From NCBI GenBank assembly GCA_003695505.1, contig RFIY01000213.1, positions 1 through 22,609 of the forward strand: 22,609 nucleotides of DNA, given 5' to 3'. Position numbers and translations under genes: made by a program. This DNA comes from Candidatus Dadabacteria bacterium. GTDB lineage: Bacteria; J088. A model generated the notes under the pieces. That model saw nothing but the letters and a program-made list of their open reading frames with translations. It ran no database searches and was not told where the DNA came from. Position 1 is the stretch's first letter; the number at the start of each line of letters is the position of its first letter. Shown here in pieces: positions 1 to 8,835 of this stretch.

Positions 1-1
1 C

Positions 2-940
2 ATGGTCCTGACAACCTATGGCCGCTCCAGTGGCTTCTGCATCGACCCGATCGAAAAGAAACCGCTGAATCACTGGTATCCGGGCACGCCCGTGCTGTCG
101 TTTGGCACGGCCGGCTGCAACCTGGGCTGCAAGTTCTGCCAGAACTGGGACATCAGCAAGGCGAAGGAGTTCGACCGTCTCGGCGTGGAAGCCTCGCCCG
201 AGACGATCGCTCGCGCCGCGCGGGCAACCGGTTGCGAACATATCGCATTCACCTACAACGATCCGGTCATCTTTGCCGAGTATGCGATCGACACAGCGGT
301 GGCCTGCCACGAGCTGGGCATCAACACGGTCGCGGTGACCGCCGGCTACATCAGTCCGGGCGCACGTGAAGCATTCTTCGCCCACATCGACGCCGCCAAC
401 GTCGATCTGAAGGCCTTCGACGAGGACTTCTACTGGAAACTGTCCGGCGCCCATATGGGTCCCGTGCTCGATACGCTGCGTTACCTGAAACACGAGACTA
501 ACGTCTGGTTCGAGATCACGACGCTTGTCATTCCCGGCGGCAATGACGATCCGAGGGAACTGGAAGCGCAGTGCCGCTGGATCGCCGACGAACTCGGCCC
601 GGATGTGCCACTGCATTTTACGGCGTTTCATCCGGACTACAAGCTGAAGGACCGGCCACCGACACCACCCGAAACGTTGCAACTGGCCCGCCGGATCGCG
701 CTCGACCATGGCCTGCACTATGTGTACACCGGCAATGTGCACGACCCAGCCGGACAGACGACGTACTGTCCATCATGCCAGTCTCCCGTCATCGTGCGGG
801 ACTGGTATGAAATTCAGCAGTGGAACCTGCGCAGCGGCGCCTGCGGAAGCTGTGGCCACCCGATCGCCGGGCGCTTCCATGACAAACCCGGCAACTGGGG
901 CGCACGGCGGCTACCGATCGATCCGCGCGAATGGGCCTGA
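2..940 (+). CDS. amrS: AmmeMemoRadiSam system radical SAM enzyme AmrS (5' partial)
   Basis: This is a radical SAM protein of the AmmeMemoRadiSam (AmrS, PflA-like) family; its exact reaction is not settled. The CxxxCxxC iron-sulfur motif is visible as C39, C43 and C46 (counting from the Met at base 2), in the context FGTAGCNLGCKFCQNW. The C-terminal end carries two CxxC pairs (CPSC and CGSC), the zinc-ribbon-like tail usual in this family. The family normally has a further 30-60 residues before the GRSSGFCIDPIEKKPL segment, including more cysteines, so the true start very probably lies upstream of the window and the ATG at base 2 is internal. The usual MEMO1 and AMMECR1 partners are not in the window. 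It converges on the DUF4404 gene across a hairpin that contains both stop codons. Confidence 0.9.
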   Translation: MVLTTYGRSSGFCIDPIEKKPLNHWYPGTPVLSFGTAGCNLGCKFCQNWDISKAKEFDRLGVEASPETIARAARATGCEHIAFTYNDPVIFAEYAIDTAVACHELGINTVAVTAGYISPGAREAFFAHIDAANVDLKAFDEDFYWKLSGAHMGPVLDTLRYLKHETNVWFEITTLVIPGGNDDPRELEAQCRWIADELGPDVPLHFTAFHPDYKLKDRPPTPPETLQLARRIALDHGLHYVYTGNVHDPAGQTTYCPSCQSPVIVRDWYEIQQWNLRSGACGSCGHPIAGRFHDKPGNWGARRLPIDPREWA

Positions 941-964
941 TCCGCGCCCCGTCCGTGCGGATCA
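938..964. terminator. Hairpin spanning both stop codons of convergent genes
   Basis: TGATCCGC (938-945) and GCGGATCA (957-964) form a perfect 8-bp stem with an 11-nt loop. The left arm begins with the TGA of amrS and the right arm ends with the TGA (read on the minus strand) of the DUF4404 gene. There is no T-run on either side, so it is not a canonical intrinsic terminator. Its position suggests a bidirectional 3'-end hairpin. Confidence 0.5.
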
Positions 965-1222
965 GATACCGAGACTGTTGAGGAGGTCGGCGAGACGGCC
1001 CAGCAGCGCGACGAGCTGGGGGTGCTCCCCTTCGAATCGTTCGAGCGTTTCTTCGACGCGATCCACGAGCGTCTCATCTTCGCTGTCGTTCTCGAGACGT
1101 GATTCGATTTCAGCGGCCAGCGCCTGCAGTTCGTCGCGGGTGCTTTCGTCGAGCGGCGTCGGCTGCTCCAGCGCCTCGCGCAGCTCAGCCAGCAGGGATG
1201 TCAGATCTTTTTTGGGCGACAT
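962..1222 (-). CDS. DUF4404 family protein (86 aa)
   Basis: This is a short acidic helical protein of unknown function that matches the DUF4404 pattern: an N-terminal MSPKKDLTSLLAELREALE helix, a middle segment rich in Asp/Glu (ESRLENDSEDETLVDRVEETLERFE) and a C-terminal HPQLVALLGRLADLLNSLGI. There is no signal peptide or membrane segment. It is probably an all-alpha, perhaps coiled-coil, cytoplasmic protein. The start codon is ATG at 1222. No Shine-Dalgarno sequence precedes it, but a perfect TATAAT lies six bases upstream, so the transcript may be leaderless. It is followed by the convergent amrS gene and preceded by the acyl-CoA dehydrogenase gene on the same strand 45 bp away. Confidence 0.85.
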   Translation of the reverse strand: MSPKKDLTSLLAELREALEQPTPLDESTRDELQALAAEIESRLENDSEDETLVDRVEETLERFEGEHPQLVALLGRLADLLNSLGI

Positions 1223-1228
1223 GCCGAC

Positions 1229-1234
1229 ATTATA
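1229..1234 (-). promoter_or_regulatory. Perfect -10 box (TATAAT) of the DUF4404 gene
   Basis: Read on the minus strand the sequence is TATAATGTCGGCATG: a consensus -10 hexamer whose expected start point falls on or next to the A of the ATG. No convincing -35 hexamer sits 16-18 bases upstream. This suggests a leaderless or very short leader transcript. Confidence 0.45.
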
Positions 1235-1267
1235 ACCGCCGGCGCAGGCAACGAATCCGAAGTCCGA

Positions 1268-2494
1268 TCAGTCGTACATCTTGTATAACTCACGGGCGAT
1301 CGTCGACAACTGGATTTCGGAGACGCCAGCCCCGATTTCGAGCAGTTTCGCATCGCGTGCCAGCTTTTCGACCGGGTACTCCTTCATGTAACCGTTACCG
1401 CCGAAGATCATGATCGCGTCGCCGGCGACCTGCGTCGCGGCCTCGGAGGAATAGAGTTTGGCAGCACAGGCGAATTTCGCGTTCATCTTGCCTTCTTTCT
1501 CGAGCCAGGCGCTCTTGAGCACGAGATTGAAGACGTTTTCGCGGGCAATTTCCATGCGGGCGATCCGGTGCTGCACCGCCTGGAAGTCCGCGATCGGCTG
1601 CCCGAACTGGACACGCTGCTTCGCATACCTGACCGATTCCTCGAGGCAACGCTCGATGATGCCGAGCGCCATCGCGGGCGCGCCGGAGCGCTCGTGGCTG
1701 AGGTTCTGCTTGACATCGCGGTGCCCACCCCAGTCCTCTTTTTCACCGAGCAACGCATTGCGCGGCACGCGGCAGTCATCGAGGAACACTTCACCGGTTG
1801 GCGAGTCGCGCATACCCATCTTCTCCATCGGCTCGCCCGTACTCAATCCTTCCATGCCGCGTTCGAGGATGAACGCGACGATCGGATCACGATCGAGGCC
1901 CGTCCCGACGACACGGGCATAGAGCACGAACACGTCCGCATATGGCGCATTGGTGATGAACGTCTTGCTGCCATTGAGGATCCAGTCACCGCCATCGCGC
2001 CGCGCGGTCGTCTTCATCGAGCCGAAGGCGTCGGAACCCGCGCCCGGCTCCGTCAGCGCCCAGGCGCCGATCTTGTCGAAGGTCATCACATCGATCGCAT
2101 AACGTCGCAACTGCTCGGGTGTCCCCTTGCGCAACAGCGCGCCGCCGCAAAGCCCGACCGACGCGCCGAAGCTCAGCGCCAGTCCGGGCGCGTAACGGCA
2201 AAGCTCTTTCATCACGATCTGGGCCATCATCGGATCGATCCCGCCGCCACTGGCCGGGTCTCCGCCGCCAAGCAGCTCTCCCCCTCCGCCTTCGTTCTCG
2301 ACGCGCTCGATCATCTTCTCGATCTGGGCGCGGATCATCGGCCGGATGCCGAGCGCGTCGTAGAGCTTCCGGATCAGGTCATAGGGCGGCATCCTGTGCT
2401 CGTCGAGATCACGAACGACGGGCCGGATTTCTTTTTCGCAGAACTGCCGCAGCACCTGCTCAGCCATTTTCGCCTGGGGGGAGAATTCGAACAT
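1268..2494 (-). CDS. Acyl-CoA dehydrogenase (FAD-dependent)
   Basis: It catalyses alpha,beta-dehydrogenation of an acyl-CoA with FAD, passing electrons to ETF, in fatty-acid or branched-chain breakdown. The start is ATG at 2494 (408 aa) because GGAGG lies seven bases upstream; the frame stays open a further 59 codons but without homology. Visible family signatures are WALTEPGAGSDAFG (145-158), FITNAPYADVFVLYAR (179-193), KQRVQFGQPIADFQAVQHRIA (292-312) and GGNGYMKEYPVEKLARDAK (365-383). The usual base Glu near the C-terminus is replaced: EIGAGVSEIQ has Ala389. E268 in NLSHERSG aligns instead with the base of isovaleryl-CoA and long-chain dehydrogenases. A Gly-rich insertion occupies residues about 54-88. 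The substrate is not identifiable. A palindromic operator sits over its start-point region. Confidence 0.93.
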   Translation of the reverse strand: MFEFSPQAKMAEQVLRQFCEKEIRPVVRDLDEHRMPPYDLIRKLYDALGIRPMIRAQIEKMIERVENEGGGGELLGGGDPASGGGIDPMMAQIVMKELCRYAPGLALSFGASVGLCGGALLRKGTPEQLRRYAIDVMTFDKIGAWALTEPGAGSDAFGSMKTTARRDGGDWILNGSKTFITNAPYADVFVLYARVVGTGLDRDPIVAFILERGMEGLSTGEPMEKMGMRDSPTGEVFLDDCRVPRNALLGEKEDWGGHRDVKQNLSHERSGAPAMALGIIERCLEESVRYAKQRVQFGQPIADFQAVQHRIARMEIARENVFNLVLKSAWLEKEGKMNAKFACAAKLYSSEAATQVAGDAIMIFGGNGYMKEYPVEKLARDAKLLEIGAGVSEIQLSTIARELYKMYD

Positions 2495-2515
2495 ATGCGT
2501 ACCTCCGCATAATAG

Positions 2516-2529
2516 TAAGTGCTCACTTA
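2516..2529. promoter_or_regulatory. Palindromic TetR-type operator in the acyl-CoA dehydrogenase promoter
   Basis: TAAGTG-CT-CACTTA is an inverted repeat with perfect 6-bp arms and a 2-bp centre. On the minus strand a TATACT -10-like hexamer (2537-2532) lies directly upstream, so the palindrome covers the expected transcription start of the acyl-CoA dehydrogenase gene. Size and symmetry are typical of TetR-family operators, which often control acyl-CoA metabolism genes. No regulator gene is adjacent, so the cognate protein is unknown. Confidence 0.5.
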
Positions 2530-2586
2530 TGAGTATAGCGCGATCCTCCCTTCCGCGCGACAGATCGCGTTCGGGTATCACAATTG

Positions 2587-2616
2587 TTGTCCGGCACCAC
2601 GCTCCCTTGATATAGT
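2587..2616 (+). promoter_or_regulatory. Possible sigma-70 promoter of the receiver gene
   Basis: TTGTCC (2587-2592) and TATAGT (2611-2616) are separated by 18 bases. The -10 box ends only eight bases before the ATG at 2625 and no Shine-Dalgarno sequence is present, so a leaderless or nearly leaderless mRNA is likely if this promoter is used. Confidence 0.35.
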
Positions 2617-2624
2617 GAGCCTGC

Positions 2625-3005
2625 ATGGAAGCCATCACGCATACGATTCTGATCGTCGACGACGACGCCATGTACCGCGAACTCGCGGCCAGGACGCTGC
2701 GTCGGCACCGCTATCGCGTCATCGAGGCCAACAACTGGGTCGAGGCCAATCGCGCACTGCGTGAACCCGTCGATCTGGTGCTGCTCGATCTGCACATGCG
2801 CTCGGTCGATGGCGACCAGATCGCGCCGGTGATTCGCAAACATCATCCCGACATCAGATTGTTACTGATCTCCGCCGACGATACCCATGTGCTGCAACGC
2901 CTCACTCGCGACGACACGTTCGACGGCTATGTATCCAAGAATGGTGGGCTGAAACTGCTCGTCGAATCGGTTCAGCAGGCGCTTACCCCCGGCAAAGCTG
3001 GTTGA
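2625..3005 (+). CDS. Stand-alone response regulator receiver protein (126 aa)
   Basis: A single CheY-like receiver domain with no output domain. The acidic pocket is VDDD (11-14), the phosphoacceptor is D55 in LVLLDLHM, the conserved Ser/Thr is S83 and the conserved Lys is K105 in YVSKN. It presumably relays or sinks phosphate from a histidine kinase; the hybrid kinase encoded on the other strand nearby is the obvious candidate, but that is inference. Its 3' end overlaps that of the minus-strand receiver gene by 23 bp (2983-3005), tail to tail. The ATG at 2625 lacks a ribosome-binding site. Confidence 0.88.
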   Translation: MEAITHTILIVDDDAMYRELAARTLRRHRYRVIEANNWVEANRALREPVDLVLLDLHMRSVDGDQIAPVIRKHHPDIRLLLISADDTHVLQRLTRDDTFDGYVSKNGGLKLLVESVQQALTPGKAG

Positions 3006-3347
3006 TCTGCGCCAGCAGCGCACCGAAATCGACCGGTTTCGTCGCGTAATCGTCACAGCCTGCCGCCAGACAGCGCTCGCGATCACCGGCGATCGCGTGC
3101 GCCGTCAGCGCGATGATCGGAATCGCGGCCGTCCGTGAATCGGCTTTGAGCCTTCGCGTCGCCTCCCATCCATCGACGACCGGCAGACTCATATCCATCA
3201 GCACCAGATCCGGTTGCAGCTCAACGGCACGCTCGATCGCGACCGCCCCATCCTCGGCCACCTCCACGACAAACCCTCGCTTGCGGAGCCGCCGCGACAG
3301 CATGTCGCGATTCATTTCGTTGTCTTCGACGAGCAGGATCACTTTGC

Positions 3348-3351
<4 letters not shown>
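2983..3351 (-). CDS. Response regulator receiver protein (122 aa), coupled to hybrid kinase
   Basis: A single CheY/DivK-like receiver domain. Key residues are E9-D10 in LLVEDNEMN, phosphoacceptor D53 in LVLMDMSLP, T83 in ALTAHA and K105 in YATKPVD. The MDMSLPVVDGWEATRRLK segment is typical of receivers served by hybrid kinases. The ATG at 3351 overlaps the TGA of the upstream kinase gene (ATGA), with GGAGGA positioned inside the end of the kinase gene, so translation is coupled. It is likely a downstream phosphotransfer partner of the kinase. Confidence 0.9.
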
Positions 3352-5606
<2,255 letters not shown>

Positions 5607-5643
5607 CAGGTCGTTCCTTGCCAGGCAACAGGATTCCACTGGC

Positions 5644-5672
5644 AGGCTAACACCGCAGCCGGCGGTTTTCAA
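5644..5672 (-). promoter_or_regulatory. Possible sigma-70 promoter of the hybrid-kinase operon
   Basis: On the minus strand TTGAAA (5672-5667) is followed after 17 bases by TAGCCT (5649-5644). It lies in the 73-bp gap between djlA and the kinase start. An inverted repeat TGCCAG/CTGGCA (5619-5624 and 5639-5644, 14-base gap) follows in the leader. No intrinsic terminator with a T-run was seen here, so read-through from the seven-gene operon upstream remains possible. Confidence 0.35.
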
Positions 5673-5679
5673 TACGCGC

Positions 5680-6390
5680 TTACGAGGTCAGGATGCGGTA
5701 GGCTTCCTGAATTTCGACGAACTGCTCGTGCGCCTGCTTCTGAAATGCTTCGCCGAGATGTGCGAAGCGGTCCGGATGTTTTTCACGGACCAGACGACGG
5801 TACGCTCGCTGGATCTCTGCCTCGCTGGCCGGCTCCGTCAGTTCGAGTACGCCAAGCGCCCAGGCGCGGCCGCGCCCCTGCTCCCGCTGTTGTTGCCAGC
5901 TATTGAACGGCGCTCCGCCGAGTCCCCAGATACGGCCGACTTCTTCGATGACCGCGCGCTCCTCGGCGGATACGTTGCCGTCGGCGGCCGCGACCTCGAG
6001 CAGCAGGCGAAACAGAACCATTCGGTCGAGCGGACCGAGCTGGCGAGAAAGCTGGGCGGCCGTTCGCCGCCAGTCGCCCGGGTTGCGCGCCTCGGCCTTG
6101 AGCGCATCGCGCAACCACTCGACAGCCTCGCCGCGCAGACCGAGCGATTGTTCGAAGAACTGACGGACACGGCGCACCTCAGCTCGGTCGATCCGTCCAT
6201 CGGCTCGCGCGACCGCCATGGCAAGCGTCAGCATACCTTCGATGAGATCCTCGCGCAGGCGGGCCTGCCCTCGTTGCAGACTCTTGCGCTGCATCGAATC
6301 GTCGATCATCTTGCCGACGAGGTAGCCACCGATCGCCCCCCAGACCCGCCCGTAGACAAAGCCAAGGGCCGCCAGCACCCAGCGCATCAT
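5680..6390 (-). CDS. djlA: DjlA-type co-chaperone (TerB-like domain plus J domain)
   Basis: A DnaJ-like co-chaperone of 236 aa, close to the DjlA layout: a Gly-rich N-terminal hydrophobic segment (about 3-27, with GRVWGAIGGYLVG), a TerB-like helical domain with two half-repeats (AVARADGRIDRAEV, 59-72; EVAAADGNVSAEERAV, 132-147), then a C-terminal J domain (about 176-236) with the HPD motif at 205-207. J domains stimulate the ATPase of Hsp70/DnaK; DjlA is anchored in the inner membrane facing the cytoplasm. The ATG at 6390 overlaps the TGA of the cyclophilin gene (ATGA); a second ATG follows immediately. It is the last gene of the seven-gene overlapping operon. Confidence 0.85.
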   Translation of the reverse strand: MMRWVLAALGFVYGRVWGAIGGYLVGKMIDDSMQRKSLQRGQARLREDLIEGMLTLAMAVARADGRIDRAEVRRVRQFFEQSLGLRGEAVEWLRDALKAEARNPGDWRRTAAQLSRQLGPLDRMVLFRLLLEVAAADGNVSAEERAVIEEVGRIWGLGGAPFNSWQQQREQGRGRAWALGVLELTEPASEAEIQRAYRRLVREKHPDRFAHLGEAFQKQAHEQFVEIQEAYRILTS

Positions 6391-7067
6391 TCCCCCAACT
6401 CCGGCGGTGGGACATCGGCGTGCCAGTCGCCGTCAATCCGCTCGGGCGGGATCAGTCTGGCAGACTGGATCCGATCGCCGATGCGGATCTGCTGTAACAC
6501 GCTCCAGCCACCGACAAGCTGGCCAAACACTGGTTCGGCGCCATCCAGGTGCGGCAGGCGGGCAAGACTGATCACAAATTGCGGACCGGCGCGACTGCCA
6601 TCGTGCGCAACCGCCAGCGCCAGCGCGCCGGCGGTATGGCGGCGGATCGTTCGTTCCGGCGGCAGCACTGGGTCGGTCGTACCAAATCCAAGCGTGGCGG
6701 CCTGCCGTTCGAGTACAGCCGGATCCGTGGCGGGCGGCTGCATGCGTGTGTCGGGATCGCCGCCCTGGATCACGAATGGTACGGGTTTGGTCACGACCCG
6801 GTGGAACCATGTGCCATCCCATACACCATCCTCGACCCAGGCACGCACCTGCGTGACGGTGTTTGGCGCTTCGTCCGGAAACAATCGAAAGATCAGGCGT
6901 CCGCGATCGGTGTCGAGTACAAGCAGCTCGCGTACCGCTCGATCATGCGCCTCGATTGACGCCTTTTCGTTCGCCAGGCGGGTCTCGACCTCTTCGGGGA
7001 CGACCTCACTGCAAGCGGAAACGAGACCCGCTACAGCGAGAAGCACCAGCCAGCGACACCCCCTCAC
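6387..7067 (-). CDS. Cyclophilin-type peptidyl-prolyl isomerase, predicted lipoprotein
   Basis: A cyclophilin-family cis-trans prolyl isomerase of 226 aa. The N-terminus is a lipoprotein signal: MRGCRWLVLLAVAGLVSAC with lipobox LVSAC and Cys19. The domain starts at about residue 50 (LDTDRGRLIFRLFPDEAPNTV) and has the catalytic FHRVV and FVIQGGDP segments; a few extra residues (TKPVP) sit between them. Further on is AGPQFVISLARLPHLDG, the usual substrate-groove segment. It probably acts in the periplasm, anchored to the outer or inner membrane. The start is GTG at 7067, overlapping the rsmA stop (GTGA); the stop overlaps djlA. An earlier start is unlikely because the signal peptide begins here. 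Confidence 0.88.
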   Translation of the reverse strand: MRGCRWLVLLAVAGLVSACSEVVPEEVETRLANEKASIEAHDRAVRELLVLDTDRGRLIFRLFPDEAPNTVTQVRAWVEDGVWDGTWFHRVVTKPVPFVIQGGDPDTRMQPPATDPAVLERQAATLGFGTTDPVLPPERTIRRHTAGALALAVAHDGSRAGPQFVISLARLPHLDGAEPVFGQLVGGWSVLQQIRIGDRIQSARLIPPERIDGDWHADVPPPELGE

Positions 7068-7837
7068 GCCGCGCGACTCCGATGAAACAGTACACGGAAC
7101 TGTTCTGGCGACAGATGATCGGGACGGGCATCTTCACGCAAGCCACACTCGCGGAACCAGGCCTGAACTTCGCCGCGCGAGCGCCCCACGGCGTTGGCCA
7201 GCGCTCGATCAAGCCGTGCCCGGCGCCGTTGAAACAGTTGCAGCAGCAGACGCCAGGCGGGATCCAGATCCTCGGGCGGCGCCGCATCCTCGCGCACATC
7301 GAACCGCAAGACGCGCGATTGCACTTTTGGCGGCGGCGAAAACGCTCCGGGCGGCACGTCGAGTACGGTCCGAACCCGATAGACCAGCGCCGCCAGCACG
7401 CCGAGTGGCCCGCCCAGGCGAGACCCTGCTTCCGAAAAACGCTGCGCGACCTCACGCTGAAACATCAGCACCATCACCGGGAACCGGGGCCAGCGCGACA
7501 GCAGCACACGGACGATCGCCGTGGCGGCATTGTAGGGCAGGTTACTGACGACGGTAAATTGGCGGTCCGGCAATGCGTCCAGCCAGGCGGGATCGGCAGC
7601 ATCCGCTTCCAGCGTTTCGATACCACGAGCGCGCCACTGGGTCGCCAGATCCGCGTCTTTTTCGACAAGCACGAGCGGGCGCTGTTGCTCGCGCAGGCGC
7701 TCGGTCAGCGCACCGCGGCCCGGCCCGATTTCGAGGATCGGTTCCGGCTGAGCAGGCACCGCCCCGAGAATCTGCTCGATCACGCCGCCATCGACCAGAA
7801 AATGCTGACCGAGTGACTTCTTCGCACGGGCTACCAT
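7064..7837 (-). CDS. rsmA: 16S rRNA (adenine(1518)-N6/adenine(1519)-N6)-dimethyltransferase
   Basis: RsmA/KsgA dimethylates the two adjacent adenines in helix 45 of 16S rRNA using SAM, a late step of 30S assembly. The start is ATG at 7837, with GGAGG eight bases upstream; the 36 codons before it in the open frame lie inside tsaD. The protein (257 aa) begins MVARAKKSLGQHFLVD, the diagnostic RsmA N-terminus. It has motif I LEIGPGRGALT, the acidic VLVEKD at the end of strand 2, and motif IV NLPYN. The C-terminal helical domain is present. It overlaps tsaD by 7 nt and the cyclophilin gene by 4 nt. Confidence 0.97.
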   Translation of the reverse strand: MVARAKKSLGQHFLVDGGVIEQILGAVPAQPEPILEIGPGRGALTERLREQQRPLVLVEKDADLATQWRARGIETLEADAADPAWLDALPDRQFTVVSNLPYNAATAIVRVLLSRWPRFPVMVLMFQREVAQRFSEAGSRLGGPLGVLAALVYRVRTVLDVPPGAFSPPPKVQSRVLRFDVREDAAPPEDLDPAWRLLLQLFQRRRARLDRALANAVGRSRGEVQAWFRECGLREDARPDHLSPEQFRVLFHRSRAA

Positions 7838-8835
7838 GTGCCGACCTCCCAGCGACTGCGCGGCTGACAATCGAGCGGATCGGGACCGCGATGGTGCCAG
7901 CAGGCCATCGCGGCCCGCGCAATCATGACCGCGTTGTCGGTACATAATCGCGGCGATGGTGCGCCGAGACGCAGATCGCAGGCGGCCGCAACTTCGGCGA
8001 GTGCCTGGCGGATTGCGCGGTTACGCGCCACACCTCCAACCACCCAGACGGTCTCGATGTCCGGGTGTTCGCGCGCGGCCTGCCCGATCACGCCGGCCAG
8101 CAGTTCAGCGACGGTGCGCTGAAACGCCGCGGCGATATCGGCCTGCCGCTCCCTGTCGCCGGCGCTACCAGCTTCGAGTTCGCGACGGACAGCCGTCTTG
8201 AGACCGCTGAGACTGACGGCCTGCGGATCGCGCGGCCGGGGAATCGGGAACGCCCAGGCATCCGCGTTGCCCTCGGTGGCGAGGCGCTCGATCTCGGGCC
8301 CACCTGGATAAGGCAGACCGATCATTTTTGCAATTTTGTCGAACGCCTCACCGACCGCGTCATCTGCCGTTCGCCGCAGCAACCGGATATCGACGTCGCT
8401 GTCGAGACGGTACAGCGCTGTATGCCCGCCGGTCACGAGCAGTACCAGGGTGGGAAACTGCATCGGCTGTTCGAGATCGGGGCTGAGCAGATGGCCATGC
8501 AGATGGTTGACACCGATGAACGGCTTGCCGGACCCAAGCGCGAGTCCCTGCGCGACGTTCATCCCGACCAGCAAGGCGCCAAGCAGACCCGGCCCACGTG
8601 TCGCCGCAACGAGATCGATGTCCGCCAGCCCAAAGCCCGATGCTGCCAGCGCCTGATCCAGCAGCCCGGCGATACGCTCGGCGTGGGCGCGCGATGCGAT
8701 TTCGGGCACGATACCACCGTAGGGGCGATGCAACGCCACCTGACTGAACAATACATCCGCATGTACGGTGCGTGGCGCCTCGACGATGGCCACTGCCGTT
8801 TCGTCACAACTCGACTCGATCGCCAGCACGCGCAT
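7831..8835 (-). CDS. tsaD: tRNA N6-adenosine threonylcarbamoyltransferase TsaD
   Basis: TsaD (Kae1/YgjD family) transfers the threonylcarbamoyl group to A37 of ANN-decoding tRNAs with TsaB and TsaE, making t6A. The protein is 334 aa, the usual bacterial length. Signatures are MRVLAIESSCDETAVAIV at the N-terminus, GGIVPEIASRAHAERI (40-55), GPGLLGALLVG (81-91), the metal-binding H111 and H115 in NHLHGH, LLVTGGHT, and DDAVGEAFDKIAKMIGLPYPGGP. The ATG at 8835 shares one base with the stop of the cysteine desulfurase gene (TGATG). Its 3' end overlaps rsmA by 7 nt, a plausible coupling of two RNA-modification genes. tsaB, tsaC and tsaE are not in the window. Confidence 0.97.
   Translation of the reverse strand: MRVLAIESSCDETAVAIVEAPRTVHADVLFSQVALHRPYGGIVPEIASRAHAERIAGLLDQALAASGFGLADIDLVAATRGPGLLGALLVGMNVAQGLALGSGKPFIGVNHLHGHLLSPDLEQPMQFPTLVLLVTGGHTALYRLDSDVDIRLLRRTADDAVGEAFDKIAKMIGLPYPGGPEIERLATEGNADAWAFPIPRPRDPQAVSLSGLKTAVRRELEAGSAGDRERQADIAAAFQRTVAELLAGVIGQAAREHPDIETVWVVGGVARNRAIRQALAEVAAACDLRLGAPSPRLCTDNAVMIARAAMACWHHRGPDPLDCQPRSRWEVGTW

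Noticed and set aside
2495-2671. 59-codon N-terminal extension of the acyl-CoA dehydrogenase
   Set aside because: It would cross the promoter and operator region; the ATG at 2494 has an ideal Shine-Dalgarno sequence and family homology starts there.
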